DNA from: Lomentospora prolificans
Taxonomy: Eukaryota; Ascomycota; Sordariomycetes; Microascales; Microascaceae
Reading direction: 5' to 3'
Assembly: GCA_029532625.1 (NCBI GenBank)
Contig: JARFXM010000010.1
Span: forward strand, 558,001-622,000
Length of the DNA: 64,000 bases
The translations under genes were made by a program, and so were the position numbers. The notes below the pieces were generated by a model. It saw only the letters and a list, made by a program, of their open reading frames with translations, was not told the origin of the DNA and did no database searches. This document shows, one piece after another, positions 32,521 to 45,586 of the stretch (within the stretch, counting starts at the first letter, position 1; each line of letters begins with the position of its first letter).

Positions 32521-34180
32521 GGCTATGCATGAGAACAGAATGATACGAATACCGATCCTACGAGGAAAAATGGGCACATTGACTTACTACCAATGTGTGG
32601 ATTTCAGTTAACCGCTACTCGGCCGTTTGCGTAATACCTGAGGATGCATAGTTTTATCTCGAGGCCGAACTGTTTTAATGTCGTTGTCCTTCAATGTTAT
32701 GATGACTTTGGCCTGTTTCCCCTCCGAGTTGACACATCTTGTAGCGGCCCCGTTTAGATTCTCGGTCAGGTTGGCAAGTTTTCACAAGACGCTGGAGCTG
32801 GCTTGGTCGAAGCCGAGCCAAGATTGTTCTAGCCTGAGCAACTGCTCAAGAATATCACGCCAGCGCGAAGTCAGGTATTGAGGTGACCAGATTATTCTCA
32901 TATTACAGTAGGCAGAATACTTCGAAAGTGGGTGTTTTAGGAGCCAATATGAAAAGGGGTCTCAGTAAGGCCTTGGATTAGTCCTGGCGAGATTGATCGC
33001 TGATAGGGCAACATAACAGTTGATTCCCGCCATGCAAGAGCAGAAACAAACAGCAGAAACAAACCAGAGCCCAAACTCCCTTTCCTCAACCGAACAACCA
33101 AGAATACATCACCCGCTTATCTAAATACTATATACGTGTATTTGTTCATAGAGAAATTGCTGGTAATATTGAAGGAATGAACGCGGGGGGGATTGAACTT
33201 GGATTAAATCGGGAGACCAGCATTGTTTCAGTCTCGAGCTACGAAGTCGAGTCCGAGAACGGGTGTATAATCACGAAGTTGGGCAGGCGTATTTGAAGAG
33301 CTTTTTTATTTGATGTCCCTCCCCCAAAGCGAGATACAAGATTCAATCCTCTATCTGCCCACCTACTCTGCGATAAATCGCATTAAAAACCATGTTTCGT
33401 TGTTATGGTTGCGGTTTTCGAAGCCGGCCGGCTGGCTCCTCAAATGCCCCGAAACCAAAGCCTATTGGTGGCAAGGAACCACGACGCTCAACTAAAGGCC
33501 CCGTCCAGTCCGTGTATGCGGTTCCCTCCCAAAGTGTGACTGAGGCGGCTATCCGGTCGGCGAGATGAAAACTCTTCCGGGGCTCAACTATATCTCAGAT
33601 GCCTGTCCTTCCCGACCCTGTGTATCAGTTGGTACATCTCATCGCCGAGGCCCCCAATCTCACTTACGCCGGGAGCTTCGGGAATAAATCCGTCCGAGCT
33701 ACTTGTCGGAACTTTGCATGAAACTAGAACTAAGCAGCCAACACCTTGCATCATGGCCTGTTTTATAACTATCTACGGCCCTTGGAAAAGCAATAGGTTG
33801 TGGGAGAAGCCAGATATGGAACATTATCGGGGGACACCTCATACACTGCTAGCTCCTTGTTCCCCGTTTCCCTTTGTTCTTAATGAGCCAACTCCCGCTT
33901 CTACTTCAGGCTGAAACTCTCCTCAGCTTAATAGCGGATGATCTTGGTCCGTTCTCTTTTTTGGCTGGGATGATGCAGAGTACCTACCTTTTCAGGATCT
34001 CTCCATACACAGGCCCGCAGGCGGCAATAATCAGCACGTAAGTGCGCGGAGTGGTCTATAAATATTACAATGTAACTTCGTTGCTAAACTGGCCAGGAGG
34101 GCCTACAATGATGAATGACTGCGTCTGAGCTTCTCTATAGCCGCCGGCCACTACACTTGCGAAGCAAAAACCGCCGTGGC
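32521..34180. other. Convergent intergenic region without recognisable gene
   Basis: No supported gene. A weak 40-codon segment at about 33600-33725 (+) begins LPDPVYQL and ends ATCRNFA, loosely like an F-box, but is too short and isolated to call. Confidence 0.4.
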
Positions 34181-36004
34181 CTAGTTACCTGAGAAGCCAT
34201 TCAACCAGAATCGACATCTTGCGCTAGCTGCTGGATCCTGCACCGAAGGGAACGTTGTTCCACCGTTGATATGTGCAACTTGAGCCCCTGATCCAAAAAC
34301 GGGGAGCTGTGTAGTTGAGCTGCCGCTTGCATCGCCAAATATGGTAAAGTCCACAAACCAACTTTGCATCTTATCAGCCGTCGGACGATCCACCAGGAGC
34401 CCTAGTGAGTCAGCCCTCTCGCCGTTGAAGAACGTGTAGGAGACATCTTGTCCATGCATTCCGGGGCAAATATCAAACAGATAACCACGGGTCATGTTGC
34501 TGTACGCGAGGCTGATCGCGAAAGAGTTGCAGGTGAAAAGCGCATCCCCAACAGCAAGGCTAAGCCGCTGAGTCATAGTCCTGTACGGTTGAACGCCAGA
34601 AAAGTCCGGTGGGTAGATGTCGCTTGCAATGGTGTTGATCTTCTGGCTAGGGACATTGGGCATGAGATTTTGGAAGAATTGTTTAAAGGCGGCTTCATCT
34701 TGGACGTCTGGGTTGGTGAAGAGGAGGCCCTCATTGGCGTTATGAGCGACGATAACTTTGACAGCCTCGTCGACCTTGAGCTGCGCTGCCAGTCGAATAG
34801 GCTCATCGGGAATGAGTATGCCATCCACATTTGGTCCTAATATATTAGTATAATATGTCCGCACCGCCGATGGGATGGAGAATTACTTACCGAAGACGGT
34901 ATCAGCGAAAGCTGACTCGGCAGCCATCTGGCCATTGATTGTTTGAAGCTGCTCCGATGACAGCTCCCTTGCCTGTGCATACCCTGTGACGTTGGCGATC
35001 CTGGTGAATTGCTCGAATACCTGAGAGTAGCGAGCAGCCGTTGTGGCCGGCTTTATGGCGGGACTTTGGATAATTGCTCTCTGGAAGGGAGAACTCCCGT
35101 CAATACCACCAAAGGCACTAAGGTGGGCCATGATGCTACCGCCGCCTGCGGATTCTCCAATCACTGTGACTTTGGTGTGATCGCCTCCAAACCTGTGGAT
35201 ATTGAATCGAACCCACTCTAGAGCAAGACGCTGGTCGTACAAGCCTGCGTTGGAAGCGACGTCCCACATGGATGGATGTCGAGGTGGGAAGCCAAAGAGG
35301 CCGCTGACCGGATATTAGCACCCGGTAAACTCAAGTTATTAACCATCTTGAGTGCACTTACAGACGATAGTTGATGGAAACAATAATCATGCCGCCCTTA
35401 TTATTAGCCATACTCTTTGACATAAGCTCTGGCACGACGGCCGTCTCCTTTGATCCTTGAAGGTACCCTCCTCCATGGATCCAAACTAGCACTGGGCGCT
35501 TTACCGAAGCACGCTTGTCCCATACAGACTTTGGTATGCTCACATCGAGCAGTAGGCAGTCCTCAGATTCAGGCAAAGTAGCCGCGGGTGGCGCGCCTGG
35601 CGGGTCTCCTGAGGTGTTGTTACAAGTTGTAGCAATCGTCTGGATGACCAACGGGATAGATTGCGCAAACCATGGCCCGGCAGTCTGCGGGCAGATCCGA
35701 CCATTGGAGCCGTCATCGATCGCCCTGTTGACCGTCATTCGAGGTATCGGGTAACGAAAGCGAAGTTGTCCGACGGGAGCCTCTGCGTAGGGAATATTGC
35801 GAAAGGTATAGTAACCACCGGTCGCCTGCGGTGACCGACGTGTTAGATGATGATGTCAAAGAGAGGCCGTTCGCGAACACTTACGTTTTCTATGGCTTGA
35901 TGCCGAGATGTAAGAACATCCACTACCGGGAGTGACTGTGCACAAGCCGGTGCATTGCTGACTGCTAGCACGCTAACAAGAGCGCAAATAAAACGTATCT
36001 TCAT
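34181..36004 (-). CDS. Secreted type-B carboxylesterase/lipase
   Basis: Serine esterase of the alpha/beta-hydrolase fold that cleaves carboxylic esters, probably outside the cell. Four in-phase exons (35885-36004, 35362-35825, 34891-35303, 34181-34836) give 550 residues. The ATG at 36004 opens a signal peptide (IRFICALVSVLAVSNA). Type-B signatures follow: SEDCLLLDVSIP, the oxyanion segment VWIHGGGYLQG, and the nucleophile elbow GESAGGGS with the catalytic Ser. The acidic member lies in HNANEGLLF, and the catalytic His is probably in CPGMHGQDVSY. The family length is about 530-580 residues, so the gene looks complete. Four cysteines in the first half fit the usual disulfides. No break is seen. 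The substrate is unknown. Confidence 0.92.
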
Positions 36005-38267
36005 TCTGGCGGGATTAATACACAAAGCAGCTCGGCTGACGGAATGGTGCGGGTGAATATGTTGCAGTTCATATCGGAAACTGTTCTAGAATATATGTAT
36101 GTATTATATACAGGTCTCATGACTATGAATTGTTTATCAGAGGGAGAATCCCATCTCGAAACAAAGATTATCAAATGAGTGAGTAGTCCAAACAGCCTCG
36201 GCAGTCTCCGCCGGGAGTCGTCAAGCAAGGTGTTCCCGGCGCGATGTTACCGCCATACATCAGACTACTGCCTGGGCGGCGATAACTTCAGCCCACGAAC
36301 CAAAGAACGGCTCTCACAAAGTTTCGCCGTTGGCCAATTGCGCAGGCAGATTGCGAATACCGACAACAGGTACGGAAATGCCGCATGGCTCGATCGCTAA
36401 AAAAGCCCTAACTTGTGAGGCCGCTCCCGTCTTGACGGGCGAAGATACCGTTAATATTGCTGGCCTTGCCAGGACTGACTGACTCCATGCACGCGAAAAC
36501 GTGGTTCGGAAAACCCGGTGTCGCAACTGGAAATGCCGGAGGCTAATGGTCAGGGATTGGACGATCCGGGACTGCTCAGGAAACCACGGGGACAATGTCT
36601 TTGTGATTAGATTTAAGCTTGAATTTTTAGATGCGGGGAATGGTTAGTACGAATTGAAGTTTGGTCTCGACTTCCTTGCCGGGAGCATTCCCAGGGCTAT
36701 CTCATCTCACTCTTCTGCAGCATCAATTAGACCTCCAGGGGTGGAACAGTTCGCGTCGGCGATTTATGGGCGATGGATGAACCGGTGTTAGCAATCGGCC
36801 AATAATGTGGAAATTCAACCAAGCTTGAACGAGATTCAAACTGCCGGTCTGAACAGCCGTGAAACAGAATAAGCTTAGCGTTCCTCAGAAACAGCTCGCC
36901 AGCAAGTCGGAGAGGGCAGGCGGATCACTTCCCCGGAATTCCTGGTCGCCAGCTGCACTTCCCAATAGGGCAAGGCGTAAAGAGGTTGATCTTGTTACGC
37001 CCTTTGACACGGGCCCGATGCCTCACCGGATTCCGTCTGAGCACCCGTGCGCCCGCTGAACGGGTGGAAGATCATCGCCCACTTGTCCGAACTGATTCAA
37101 GACATACAGAGTAGATGCATGCTGCAGTTCATTTCAGCTAACCCGGTGATCCTAGTTAATATGTGGTGGCTTTTCCGAGATCCCTTGGCGCAACAAATGT
37201 CGGGGTGCTCTTGAGACGACCTGCCCTTTTGTGGGTTCCTCTCCGACTCAAACTATCCTGTCATGAGACTAAAAGAAGGATCATTAGGCGAAATACTTTG
37301 TATAAATATTAATATAGGAAGTACGTATGATCCATTCGCCCATCGTCATGAAACTACCCAACGTGAAGCGGCGGCCAGCTGATTCACAGGCTGAAAAGGG
37401 AAAATTACAACTAGAAATCGGCCCTGCAAGGGGTTCTAAGACGAAGATCCACCTGCGATATTCTCGAGAATATTGGAGAAACAATGCACAGACGCTGCTT
37501 CACACCCTCTTGCGCATCGATGGTGTGCCAGTAGTGTGCGCCCCCCTGTGCGTGGTGGCAGGTAATAGGAATATTCGTGTCCAGCCATCCAGTCTTAGCT
37601 CAGCATGTTGTAGACATCAGTAAAAATAAATTCTTAGAAAAGTCTAGAAGGCACTTCTTTACTATGCTGTTTATGATGTATACCAAGGTGGTAGAATCAT
37701 TATTTGATTAAGCTTTATATGAGGGGGTATTTAAAAGTTGAACTCGACCTGATATTACTCGTAGATAGGGTACCCAACCGCCTAATCAAACTTTTAAGGC
37801 TAGCCTGGGCACAGACGTTCCCGGGACGCACATAGTTTCACCCCGGAGCAAGGGTCGTCTCGCCTGCGCTAACCTTGTTGTCAGCCCTCTTCAATGTTCG
37901 TCACCTTTCAAGATTGAGAGACACTGGCTCCTGGCAAGGCATTATGTACAAGTCAAATCAGATCGTAGACGAAGATTTCCCTAGCTAGCGCACTTTTCTT
38001 ATTCGCCTTTACAAGGTTAGTCTGAACCCTCCACAGCATGCAAAAGATTGTAACCCTCCCTTCCCTGGGCTTACAGCTTGAAGAACAGCCGACAATGCTA
38101 GGACAGAAAGGAGGATGATCAGGGGCCAGTGCGCTTTCTTAAGGGGCGGGGAAGAAGGTAAAGGAGCACCTAGGCAATATATATTACAGGGCTATCCGCG
38201 ATGGGTCCTTCGCCCCGGATTGTCCGTCCCCACGGACCGGAACCGTTAATTAACGCCAGCACTGACA
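36005..38267. other. Divergent intergenic region without recognisable gene
   Basis: 2.3 kb between the carboxylesterase and the next receptor gene. Short frames only (for example 37327-37623 +), none with a domain. 37620-37800 is AT-rich. Confidence 0.4.
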
Positions 38268-39600
38268 ATGGTGAGCGGGGACGCTGTCCGTACCGTGGCC
38301 TCACAGTGGCTGCTCGTCGCTCTCTCTGGTATTGTTCTGCTCTTTCGATATTTTGTCAGAATAACACGAACGCAAAAATTATTACGAGATGACCACGTCT
38401 TGGTTATTGCTTGGGTATGTCTCTCATCACTACTACCTCGCCGTTATATTTTCGTTATTACTAAAAATGTTGACGGCAAAGTTGTGCATGCTGGTGTCGG
38501 TCTCGCTCCGCACAGTTGTGGTCCAAAAGCCCGGTGGAACGTCCCTGTTCGAGGTCCCTCCCGACCTCAGGGTTGAGCTTGGAAGGCTCAACGCGATCGC
38601 CGGGCCACTGGCCATCGGCGCTGCCATGTTGAGCAAAACATCCTTTGCGCTTACTCTTTTGCGAGTCGTCATGGGCAGGTTGCGTATCCTGTTGTGGGCC
38701 ATCATTGTGTCCATGAACATCGCCCTGTTCCTGTCAGTATTGATACTCTTCATATCATGCAAGCCGATCGAGAAGGGTTGGAACCCTGAACTTCCGGGAA
38801 AATGCTGGCCCTCTTACATCGGCCTTCGATATGGCGTCTTCTCATCTGGTTAGTTCTCCTCCCCAGCATCCTAGATGGTGCGTCTGACGAAAGAAGCATA
38901 TTCCGCGGCTATGGACTTTGTCCTAGCCGGCATAGCTTGGTGGGTGATCTGGGGAGTCCAGATGCGCCTTCGCGAGAAGATTGGTGTGGCAATTGGCATG
39001 AGTATGGGAATATTGTAAGAGTCATAGCCCATGCGTTTATGTCGTCCTCATTATCTAATATTGGCCGTAGCGCTGGCATCACCGGGGCGGTCAAATGCGT
39101 TTACTTGATAAATCTGGATTTCTGTAAGTATCCAAAGCTGGCGATCGTACCATCAATATGCATTTGTCTGACTTCGTACCTTGACAGTCAATCTCTATAT
39201 CTGGGAAGCTGCCGAAATCTCGGTTACCATCATCGCAGCATCCGTTCCAATCCTCCGTGTTTTTATTGCCGACGAAGCCCGAAAATATAGTTCCGGTAGG
39301 ACGGCGGCGGGCGGGCACACTGCAAACTTCAAAGGGCCAGCCTCACGACATACCTTTAAACAGATAGATGCCGACGGCGGGAAGCCCGGGAATATAGGCG
39401 TGTACGCTAGCGCCACCCACGATATCTCGAATAGATCGTATCAGGGAAAAAGCAATGAAATTGGGGTTCACACAAGTGTGTCGCATGAATCATCGCGCAA
39501 GATGCGAGAGAGTATAAGGCAGAGCCAAGTTGACTACTACACAACTTACCTGGATGTTGAGATGGAAGATAACCTTGATCGAAGAAGACTCAAGCCTTGA
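38268..39600 (+). CDS. Fungal rhodopsin-like seven-helix receptor (second PTH11-type gene)
   Basis: Same family as the gene at 15679. Exons 38268-38414, about 38482-38848, about 38894-39014, 39071-39123 and 39188-39600 keep frame and give 366 residues. Helices include ASQWLLVALSGIVLLF, LSKTSFALTLLRVV, ILLWAIIVSMNIALFL, AMDFVLAGIAWWVIW, a GVAIGMSMGI helix, and AEISVTIIAASVPILR, followed by a hydrophilic C-terminal tail of about 100 residues. The loop cysteines (FISCKPIEKGW and GKCWPSY) match the conserved pair of the family. Two acceptors would have to be AAAG (38478-38481 and 38890-38893) instead of YAG to keep frame. Either rare acceptors are used or the gene is starting to decay. The order DDHVLVIAW before the first intron is typical. 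Ligand unknown. Confidence 0.75.
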
Positions 39601-40517
39601 AATTTGTAATAATAGATAGATATTATGGATTGAAATTACGCAATCGGGCCCTCACGTGCCTATAAAATGGATCAATCGTTCCTGGGAGTCAGTGGCAAGG
39701 TGGTGCTTCTGAACTGCCGTTGTGCCGCTAGTGCTGTTGCTCGTCATAAGTTTTCTCCTCCAAGAGCAGCGTTGTTTTCATTACCCGCACCGTTCGCCAT
39801 CCGTGGATCAATCCTGCAACACGCGAAGACGCGAGACCAATTCTACACGTCCGACCATGCCCGCCGATGGTGAAATTCTCAGTCGATGAACCCAGCACTC
39901 GACCGGAAACACTCCGACAATCAGATTCATCACTTCCCAACCTCGGCAGTTCTTAACGTGCCCACTTTCCGCCACATCTCTCGCATCTCTGGCGCTCCTA
40001 GCCATGATTGATGCCCAGGGCTCCAATACTCAGCTCAGGTCCATATCTAGCCTATGCGTTACAGATTAGTATTAGGAAATACCCATACTAAGGCCAGCGG
40101 ACAGTTGGCTTACCCTCTGTTAAAACCCCCCGAAGCTATTAGTCCGTCCAAAATTGATTCTTACCACACAATAAAACAGGCCAACTTCGAGAGCGCCCTC
40201 AAATCATATCGATAGATCTTTCAGCTCTCGGTAGAACTTCGAAGTGAAAGGGCGAGCGACTTCAAGAGGCACACTAAGCTTACACGCTATCGCTTGAAAA
40301 TACCAAGTTAAGATAAATCGCCTAGCAGAACCAAGGACCGGCCACTTCTTCATCCAAACCTTATCCTTACTTCGATGTTCCACCCGATCGGAAGGGTACT
40401 TGGATTCTGAATGAAGTATACGCCATACAATGCCAATAAGCGAAGTGATGGATAGATCAACCCCCAGTGTTTTGCAAACGTGATGGTCTTATGAGCAAGA
40501 TAATCGTTCATTTCTTA
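39601..40517. other. Convergent intergenic region
   Basis: Spacer between the second receptor gene and the broken transporter gene. No supported gene. Confidence 0.4.
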
Positions 40518-42206
40518 CTATATAAACCAGACCGTCCTCGTTTCCCTCCCAGCAGCTACTTCCTTCGACTGTGCAATATCCTGAAGATGCCCCATCTGGG
40601 GTTGATCCCCAAACTTTTCGCCGATCTCCTCCAACGTCAGCCCCTTAGTCTCAGGCAGCGACATCTAAATAGCGACAGCGCCAACTGCAGAAATGCAATG
40701 AAGATGAGAGAATACTTCCAAACGATATTCCTCATCGCGACCGTGGCAGGCGGATTCCAGATACTGTTCGTGATGTAGAAAGCCACAATGGTTCTAGTCA
40801 TACCCTGGCTACGTAGAGGTTGGGCTAGATCTCGGTCGTGTAGACGAGTGAACCGGCATCGAGGAAGTCATTGTATACAGAGGCAAAGAGGAGATAGAAG
40901 GCCACGCCTGCTGCGAGGCCATGTTTGTTGCTTTTTCTGAGGTACTCGGCCTGCACGGCAGTCTCGATGGCGAGGACGATGGCGCAGCTTGCAAGGCCGG
41001 GAGCTGGATGCAATTGCCAGCATGTTAATACCTAGACATTGAGGAGGAGTCGAGACCTACCCATGAACAGGACGCCGCCCATCTTGTCAACAAGGAGGCA
41101 TCCAAACCGGCAGTAATGATACAACAACAGAGCCAAGCCGTCGGGAAACCAAACTGGGCGGTGGACCCGTAGCCGAGACCGAAGAGTAGTGGAGTAAGGC
41201 TAAGCAAGCACTAGGACAACTGTGGACACGGGCGTTGAACCAGACCAAAATATTGCAAAGGCCGGTCTCCTTAGGCTTGGTGTCTTGAGGATGTGCACAA
41301 TGCAAACCTTATCCAAATTCTTCGAAGTCTCGGCTCGGCGCGGGCGATATGTTCAGAGGGGCCAGACTTATTCTTGTGAAGACGTTGCAACATGTCGCTC
41401 GCTTCGATAATGCGGTCTACTGACATGAGCCACCGCGAGGATTCGGGTAGGAAGAAGGTGATGGCAACAAGGAATACTGCAATAGCTCCGTTGATGACGA
41501 AGTTGAGTCTCCATTGTACGGGCTGAGTCATATGATGAGCTGAAGCCGAGGGACCCAAGCGAGGAGATGAGGAACTCAGTATTGAAACCAACAACGTGAA
41601 GCGAGACAAGCTTTTCTCTGGAATGCGGAGGAGCCAGATCGCTGATGAACACCGGAGTAGTAGTAAAAGCCACCGAGCTCCCAATACCAGTGATAAATCG
41701 CGCGACAATGAACATGGCATAGTGCACCGATCCTGCAGAGAGGGCCGACCCAACAAGTAGGAAAACGCCCGCGGCAGCGAGTGCCACGCATGGTCCATAT
41801 CGATCCGACACGGGTTGTTGGATCAGAGCACCAAACACTCCACCAGTAAAATAACCAGCGAGTAACCATCCATGTTAGAGCTTAGGCCCACTGCTATTGA
41901 GCGCGGTATCCTTACATTCCCAGCATTCCGCCGACACGCGGTTCAGCGTCAACGCTAAGAAACATCGCATTGGACGAAGGCAGGGCGAGGGCGCCGGAAA
42001 TGACATTGGTAGCATAGGCGTAAAGGAACGAAGCAAAGGCCAAACAGCGCTTATATGTTTATTGTGAGCTCAAAAGTCTTATGCATCGTTAATTGAATGA
42101 GACTTACAAGGACTTTCTGGGGTGTGGTATGGAACATGACAGCCGCAGTCGACTCGATGGTCTCAACTACCGGTACCTCAGGTTCGCTTGTTTTTTCTTT
42201 CGACAT
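40518..42206 (-). pseudogene. Broken MFS sugar-transporter gene
   Basis: A hexose or lactose-permease-like transporter read on the minus strand from ATG 42206 (MSKEKTSEPEVP). Recognisable parts come in order: SGALALPSSN and PRVGGMLGM (exon 2), AGYFTGGVFGALIQQPVSDR, ITGIGSSVAF, then in a new frame QWRLNFVINGA and LPESSRWLMS, again shifted KVCIVHILKTPS, then FGLGYGSTAQFGFPTAW and finally LPETKGLTLEEIGEKFGD before the stop at 40518. The gene has an in-frame TAA before the AGYF helix (about 41878), at least two or three frameshifts (near 41530, 41340 and 41100), and a TAG directly before the PETKG region. The stops could come from CAA and TGG by C-to-T type change. The family is certain, and loss of function is nearly so, since no intron model can repair the middle part. 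Confidence 0.85.
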
Positions 42207-43040
42207 GTTGATAGAGTTCTCTGGAAAATTAGCTTGAGCAAGCAAAGCTATGATTCGATGTTGGGATGGGATGAAGGCCCGGTTTTCTACGTAACGACAG
42301 CCGCATTAGCTCGTTCCAAACGTCTGGGAGAGATGCGCCGATCAGCTCCGCGTCCACCCGGCGAGTTCCAGCGGAATTCCCCGCGCGTCCGAGGTAGTCC
42401 TGGGCACGAAATAGCGAAGAAGTCCCGCTCATGAGTCTCGCGACTGTGCGTCACTGGAGAATCTCGGCCTGTTGCACCCGCTTGACTAGGTTTGGGAAGA
42501 GCGCATTGTCTGGACGAAAGTCGGACGGACTTGGCCACGACTCATGCCCTAGGCCATAGCGGCGTTGGAACTCAATATAATCTCCTCTCCGTTACATTTG
42601 ATAGGAAATCAACGCTCGCACCCCGTATATGGGCTGATTTGTGAGCGGCCAAGCTCATCCCCACCTTTTCGCGGAATGTTATCTAGGACTTCGGGACTTC
42701 AGTCAGTCCAGGGTACACTAACCAAACTGACCAGAACAATCTAGGGCATGGCCTTCTCGGCGCCTATCACTTCGAATAAGCTAGCATGGTCTTCCGCAGG
42801 AAGTAGAGGAGGCGGATCCCTGAGTGGAGATCTTATTCAGAGGTTAGATGCGGATTCCATGGCTATGAGTAGCATCACGGAAGAGTAAATGAATACGGAG
42901 CAAACAGTATTTAGCATCGGAAACGACTGAAAGAAAATGTAAAAAAGTTCCGCGCCTCTTGACACAATCGCGCAATTCCAAACTAGGATTTCCAAGACTG
43001 TTATCCCTCCACACCTCGCTATGTCCTGCCATCGCTCCGA
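42207..43040. other. Gap without recognisable gene
   Basis: Upstream side of the broken transporter and downstream side of the DUF1996 gene. No supported gene. Confidence 0.4.
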
Positions 43041-44159
43041 TCACTGGTTCATGTTCATCGCGCGACCAGGAAGGCTGGTGAGCCCTGTTGAAATCTTCGT
43101 CAACACCTCGCTCCTTGGGATTTAAATCAAGGGGAATACTTACAGCCATCAATATCCTCGCTCACGGAGCTCTCAATCTTGCAAGCATTCTGCTGAGCGA
43201 CGCTCTGGGTAGCGATGCCGTTGCTAAGGAGAGGCTTGGAGTCCATGGCGCGCTGGAGAGCATCACCCTTCCAGCCAAAGAGGTAGTCACCGTGCGTTCC
43301 GTAGCCCTTGGAGTCCTCGAAGCTCCAGACGAAGGGTTGGCTGCCATCCTCGGGCCAGTCCTCCTTGTTGTTGAAGGGCCTGGTGTCCCACATGGTCTCG
43401 TAGGCGACTTGCGGAGTGCGGACGGGGTGGGAGGCGGGGCAGGGGCCGGCGGGAGTGAAGGCACCCTTGACGGTGTTGTACATGTGGTCCTGGTGGTTGG
43501 GGCTGTCGAGGTTCTTGCCGTCCCAGCAGGCGGGGAAGTGGTGGATAGCCATGATTCCGGCCGGGCAGGCAGCCTTCGGGAATTCAGCGGTCTCGGGGAA
43601 GCGGGTCATGACGTCTTGGAGGCAAGTGTAGCGGAGACCTGGGTTGGTTCCATCGGTGCTTCCAGGGTTACCGACAGTCATGCGGAAGCCCTATGGCTTT
43701 TGTCAACATTTAAAAGCTTTTATGGTTTTGGGGTTTAATAAAGTATGTCCTTACCTTGGGGAATGCGGTGATCTTCTGGTTTCCGTTGGAGCTGAAGTCA
43801 TTCTGGAGGTAGTAGATGGTCATTCCGCCCTCGAGGTTGCCCAAAAGAGCGTTAGGGTACTGAGGCACGCGCTTGTAGGTTCCATTGCGAGCCTTGAAGT
43901 ACATGACAGCAGTCCAGTAGTTGGAGAAATCCTCCGAGAAGCTGCAGGTTGTGCAGGTGGCCCTCTCGGCAGGATCGTCCAAGGGGTCCATGCTGGCGTT
44001 GAAGCCATTTCCACCGACAATCTGGTGGAGATGGGCCGAAGGAAGCACCCCAGGCTCGACGATGGGGTCGAGACGCTGCACACTGAGGGTGCCGCATCCG
44101 AAGCGGAGGTAAGCCTCGGAGGACCCAGCAAGAGCGAGAGCGAGAGTGGCCCACTTCAT
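43041..44159 (-). CDS. Secreted DUF1996-domain protein
   Basis: Three in-phase exons (43755-44159, 43144-43690, 43041-43084) give 331 residues. The start MKWATLALALAGSSEA is a signal peptide, and the mature protein opens with the family's LRFGCGTLSVQRLDPIVEPG. Further hallmarks are HLHQIVGGNGF, CTTCSFSEDFSNYWTAVMYF, GMTIYY, and in the second exon GFRMTVGNPG, GIMAIHHFPACWDGKNLD, DHMYN and ETMWDTRPF. The short third exon supplies DGWLTSLPG, the usual end of the family, which confirms the last junction. Members are secreted or wall-associated in ascomycetes and basidiomycetes and have no proven biochemical activity that I know of. No WSC domain follows. The gene looks intact. Confidence 0.93.
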
Positions 44160-45554
44160 GATGGAACAGGCGGGTTGACGATGTGGTCTTGGTTCAAAAG
44201 AACGAAAAATTCTCTCTGCCAAAGATGCCTCGAAAAATCGATGGTGATGGTTTCCGAAACAAAAATGGAGCCCACCGGCCGAGTCGTAGTATAAAATAGT
44301 CCCAGAGAAACTATTATGACCGGGTTCGGATATGCCGTTGACGGCGGCAGAATACCCGGTGCTTGAGGTGTTTATCTCCCATTCATCCTGTTCGGCGACC
44401 AAGTCCGCAAAGTGCAGTGCAAATTAATCTCGAGATATTTTCCCCGCGCTGTGCGAATCAAAGTGTCATGGACGCGTAGCTTCACAATAGGATAGGCCAA
44501 ATATTGGCGCAGCCACGAGCAGCCATATATTCCAGGTCTTGCGACCCTGTTGTTTCGATGTTGGCGAAAGGATGGTGGCCAAACAGGAGTCTGGGGAGGG
44601 AGGCAATATATGAGAAGAACCAATCAACCCCAACCCATTGCGCGCATCCCTCATATCGAGGCATATTGGCCGCAGCTGTCAGGCTGGCCTTGGCCCCGTG
44701 CTCTTGCTGTACTTGTACCAAGCAAATTAGTCGCTGCAGCCAGGCGTGTCTCGATTGCTCATGCACGCCGGAAAATAACCAGCCTGGACGGGAAAGTAGA
44801 TATACGGGCCGGGTGGTGATCTGTCGCAAAGGAAATCTGGCCGGACTGATACTGGACTGACGCATGTAAAGGACCTTCAATCTGGATATCGTCAAGAATG
44901 ACTGGCTCATCTATTTTACATGCTTTTGCTCTGACAGATTAATAACGTCCTCTGCAGACGGATCAAACGGCACCCAACTCTAAGCCCGTGATTTAACGTG
45001 CCTTTGCTGATCGTCTCCGCGCTTAATGTGACAAGATCTTAAGCCGACGTCAAAGGACGCCATTCCTATTTTGTCTCCGAGATGCCAACCCGCTACCTGC
45101 ATTCGGCGTGTGGACGGTTGCCCAGCTTGATGGCCCACCAGGTGTCGCTTTAAGACTGGTAGCGAAGGCCCACCTAAAACTCTAAATTGAAGCCTTCAAG
45201 CACGAGATGTGCACGCCAGCCCAAGACTTTGTGACACCCGTGCCATGCAGGCAAATCTCTCTCACTACCGGCCAGAGACCCATCCCCATTGCCGAGACAG
45301 GCGGCACGGTTCCCGCTCGTTGGCCACGGAAAACTCCTGGGCCTGGTCCTAGCTTGTCTCCATCTCTTCTGATTTTTGCATAAGGGTACTAGTTTCAACG
45401 ACTCGAAGCAACCCTTTGGAAACAGTACACACATGATACAAAATAGGGCCAAACTGAAGCAGGGAAAAAAAAAAATTACGATGGATATCGAACAGAGATT
45501 TATCACGACCTGGCCTGCTCACTCGCGAGTGTCGTGTTTGTGCGCAAAGCAAAC
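44160..45554. other. Promoter of the DUF1996 gene and gene-free spacer
   Basis: No supported gene. A 142-codon minus-strand frame at 44482-44910 overlaps equally long frames on the other strand and shows no domain. Confidence 0.4.
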
Positions 45555-45555
45555 A

Positions 45556-45583
<28 letters not shown>
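45555..45583 (-). terminator. RNA polymerase III terminator: 29 T downstream of tRNA-Leu
   Basis: On the minus strand an uninterrupted run of 29 T begins two bases after the tRNA-Leu 3' end. Four to six T are enough for polymerase III termination, so this is an unusually long one. Confidence 0.8.

Positions 45584-45585
<2 letters not shown>

Positions 45586-45586
<1 letters not shown>

Noticed and set aside
33181..33260. Sequence on the minus strand resembling a tRNA T-loop (AAGTTCAATC) and anticodon region
   Set aside because: The T-stem does not pair and no acceptor stem can be drawn, so it is at most chance or a very old relic.
33600..33725. Short F-box-like segment (LPDPVYQL ... ATCRNFA)
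   Set aside because: Only about 40 codons with no further F-box or leucine-rich text around it; not enough to call a pseudogene.
44482..44910. 142-codon minus-strand frame upstream of the DUF1996 gene
   Set aside because: It overlaps plus-strand frames of similar length and has no recognisable motif, signal peptide or splice support.
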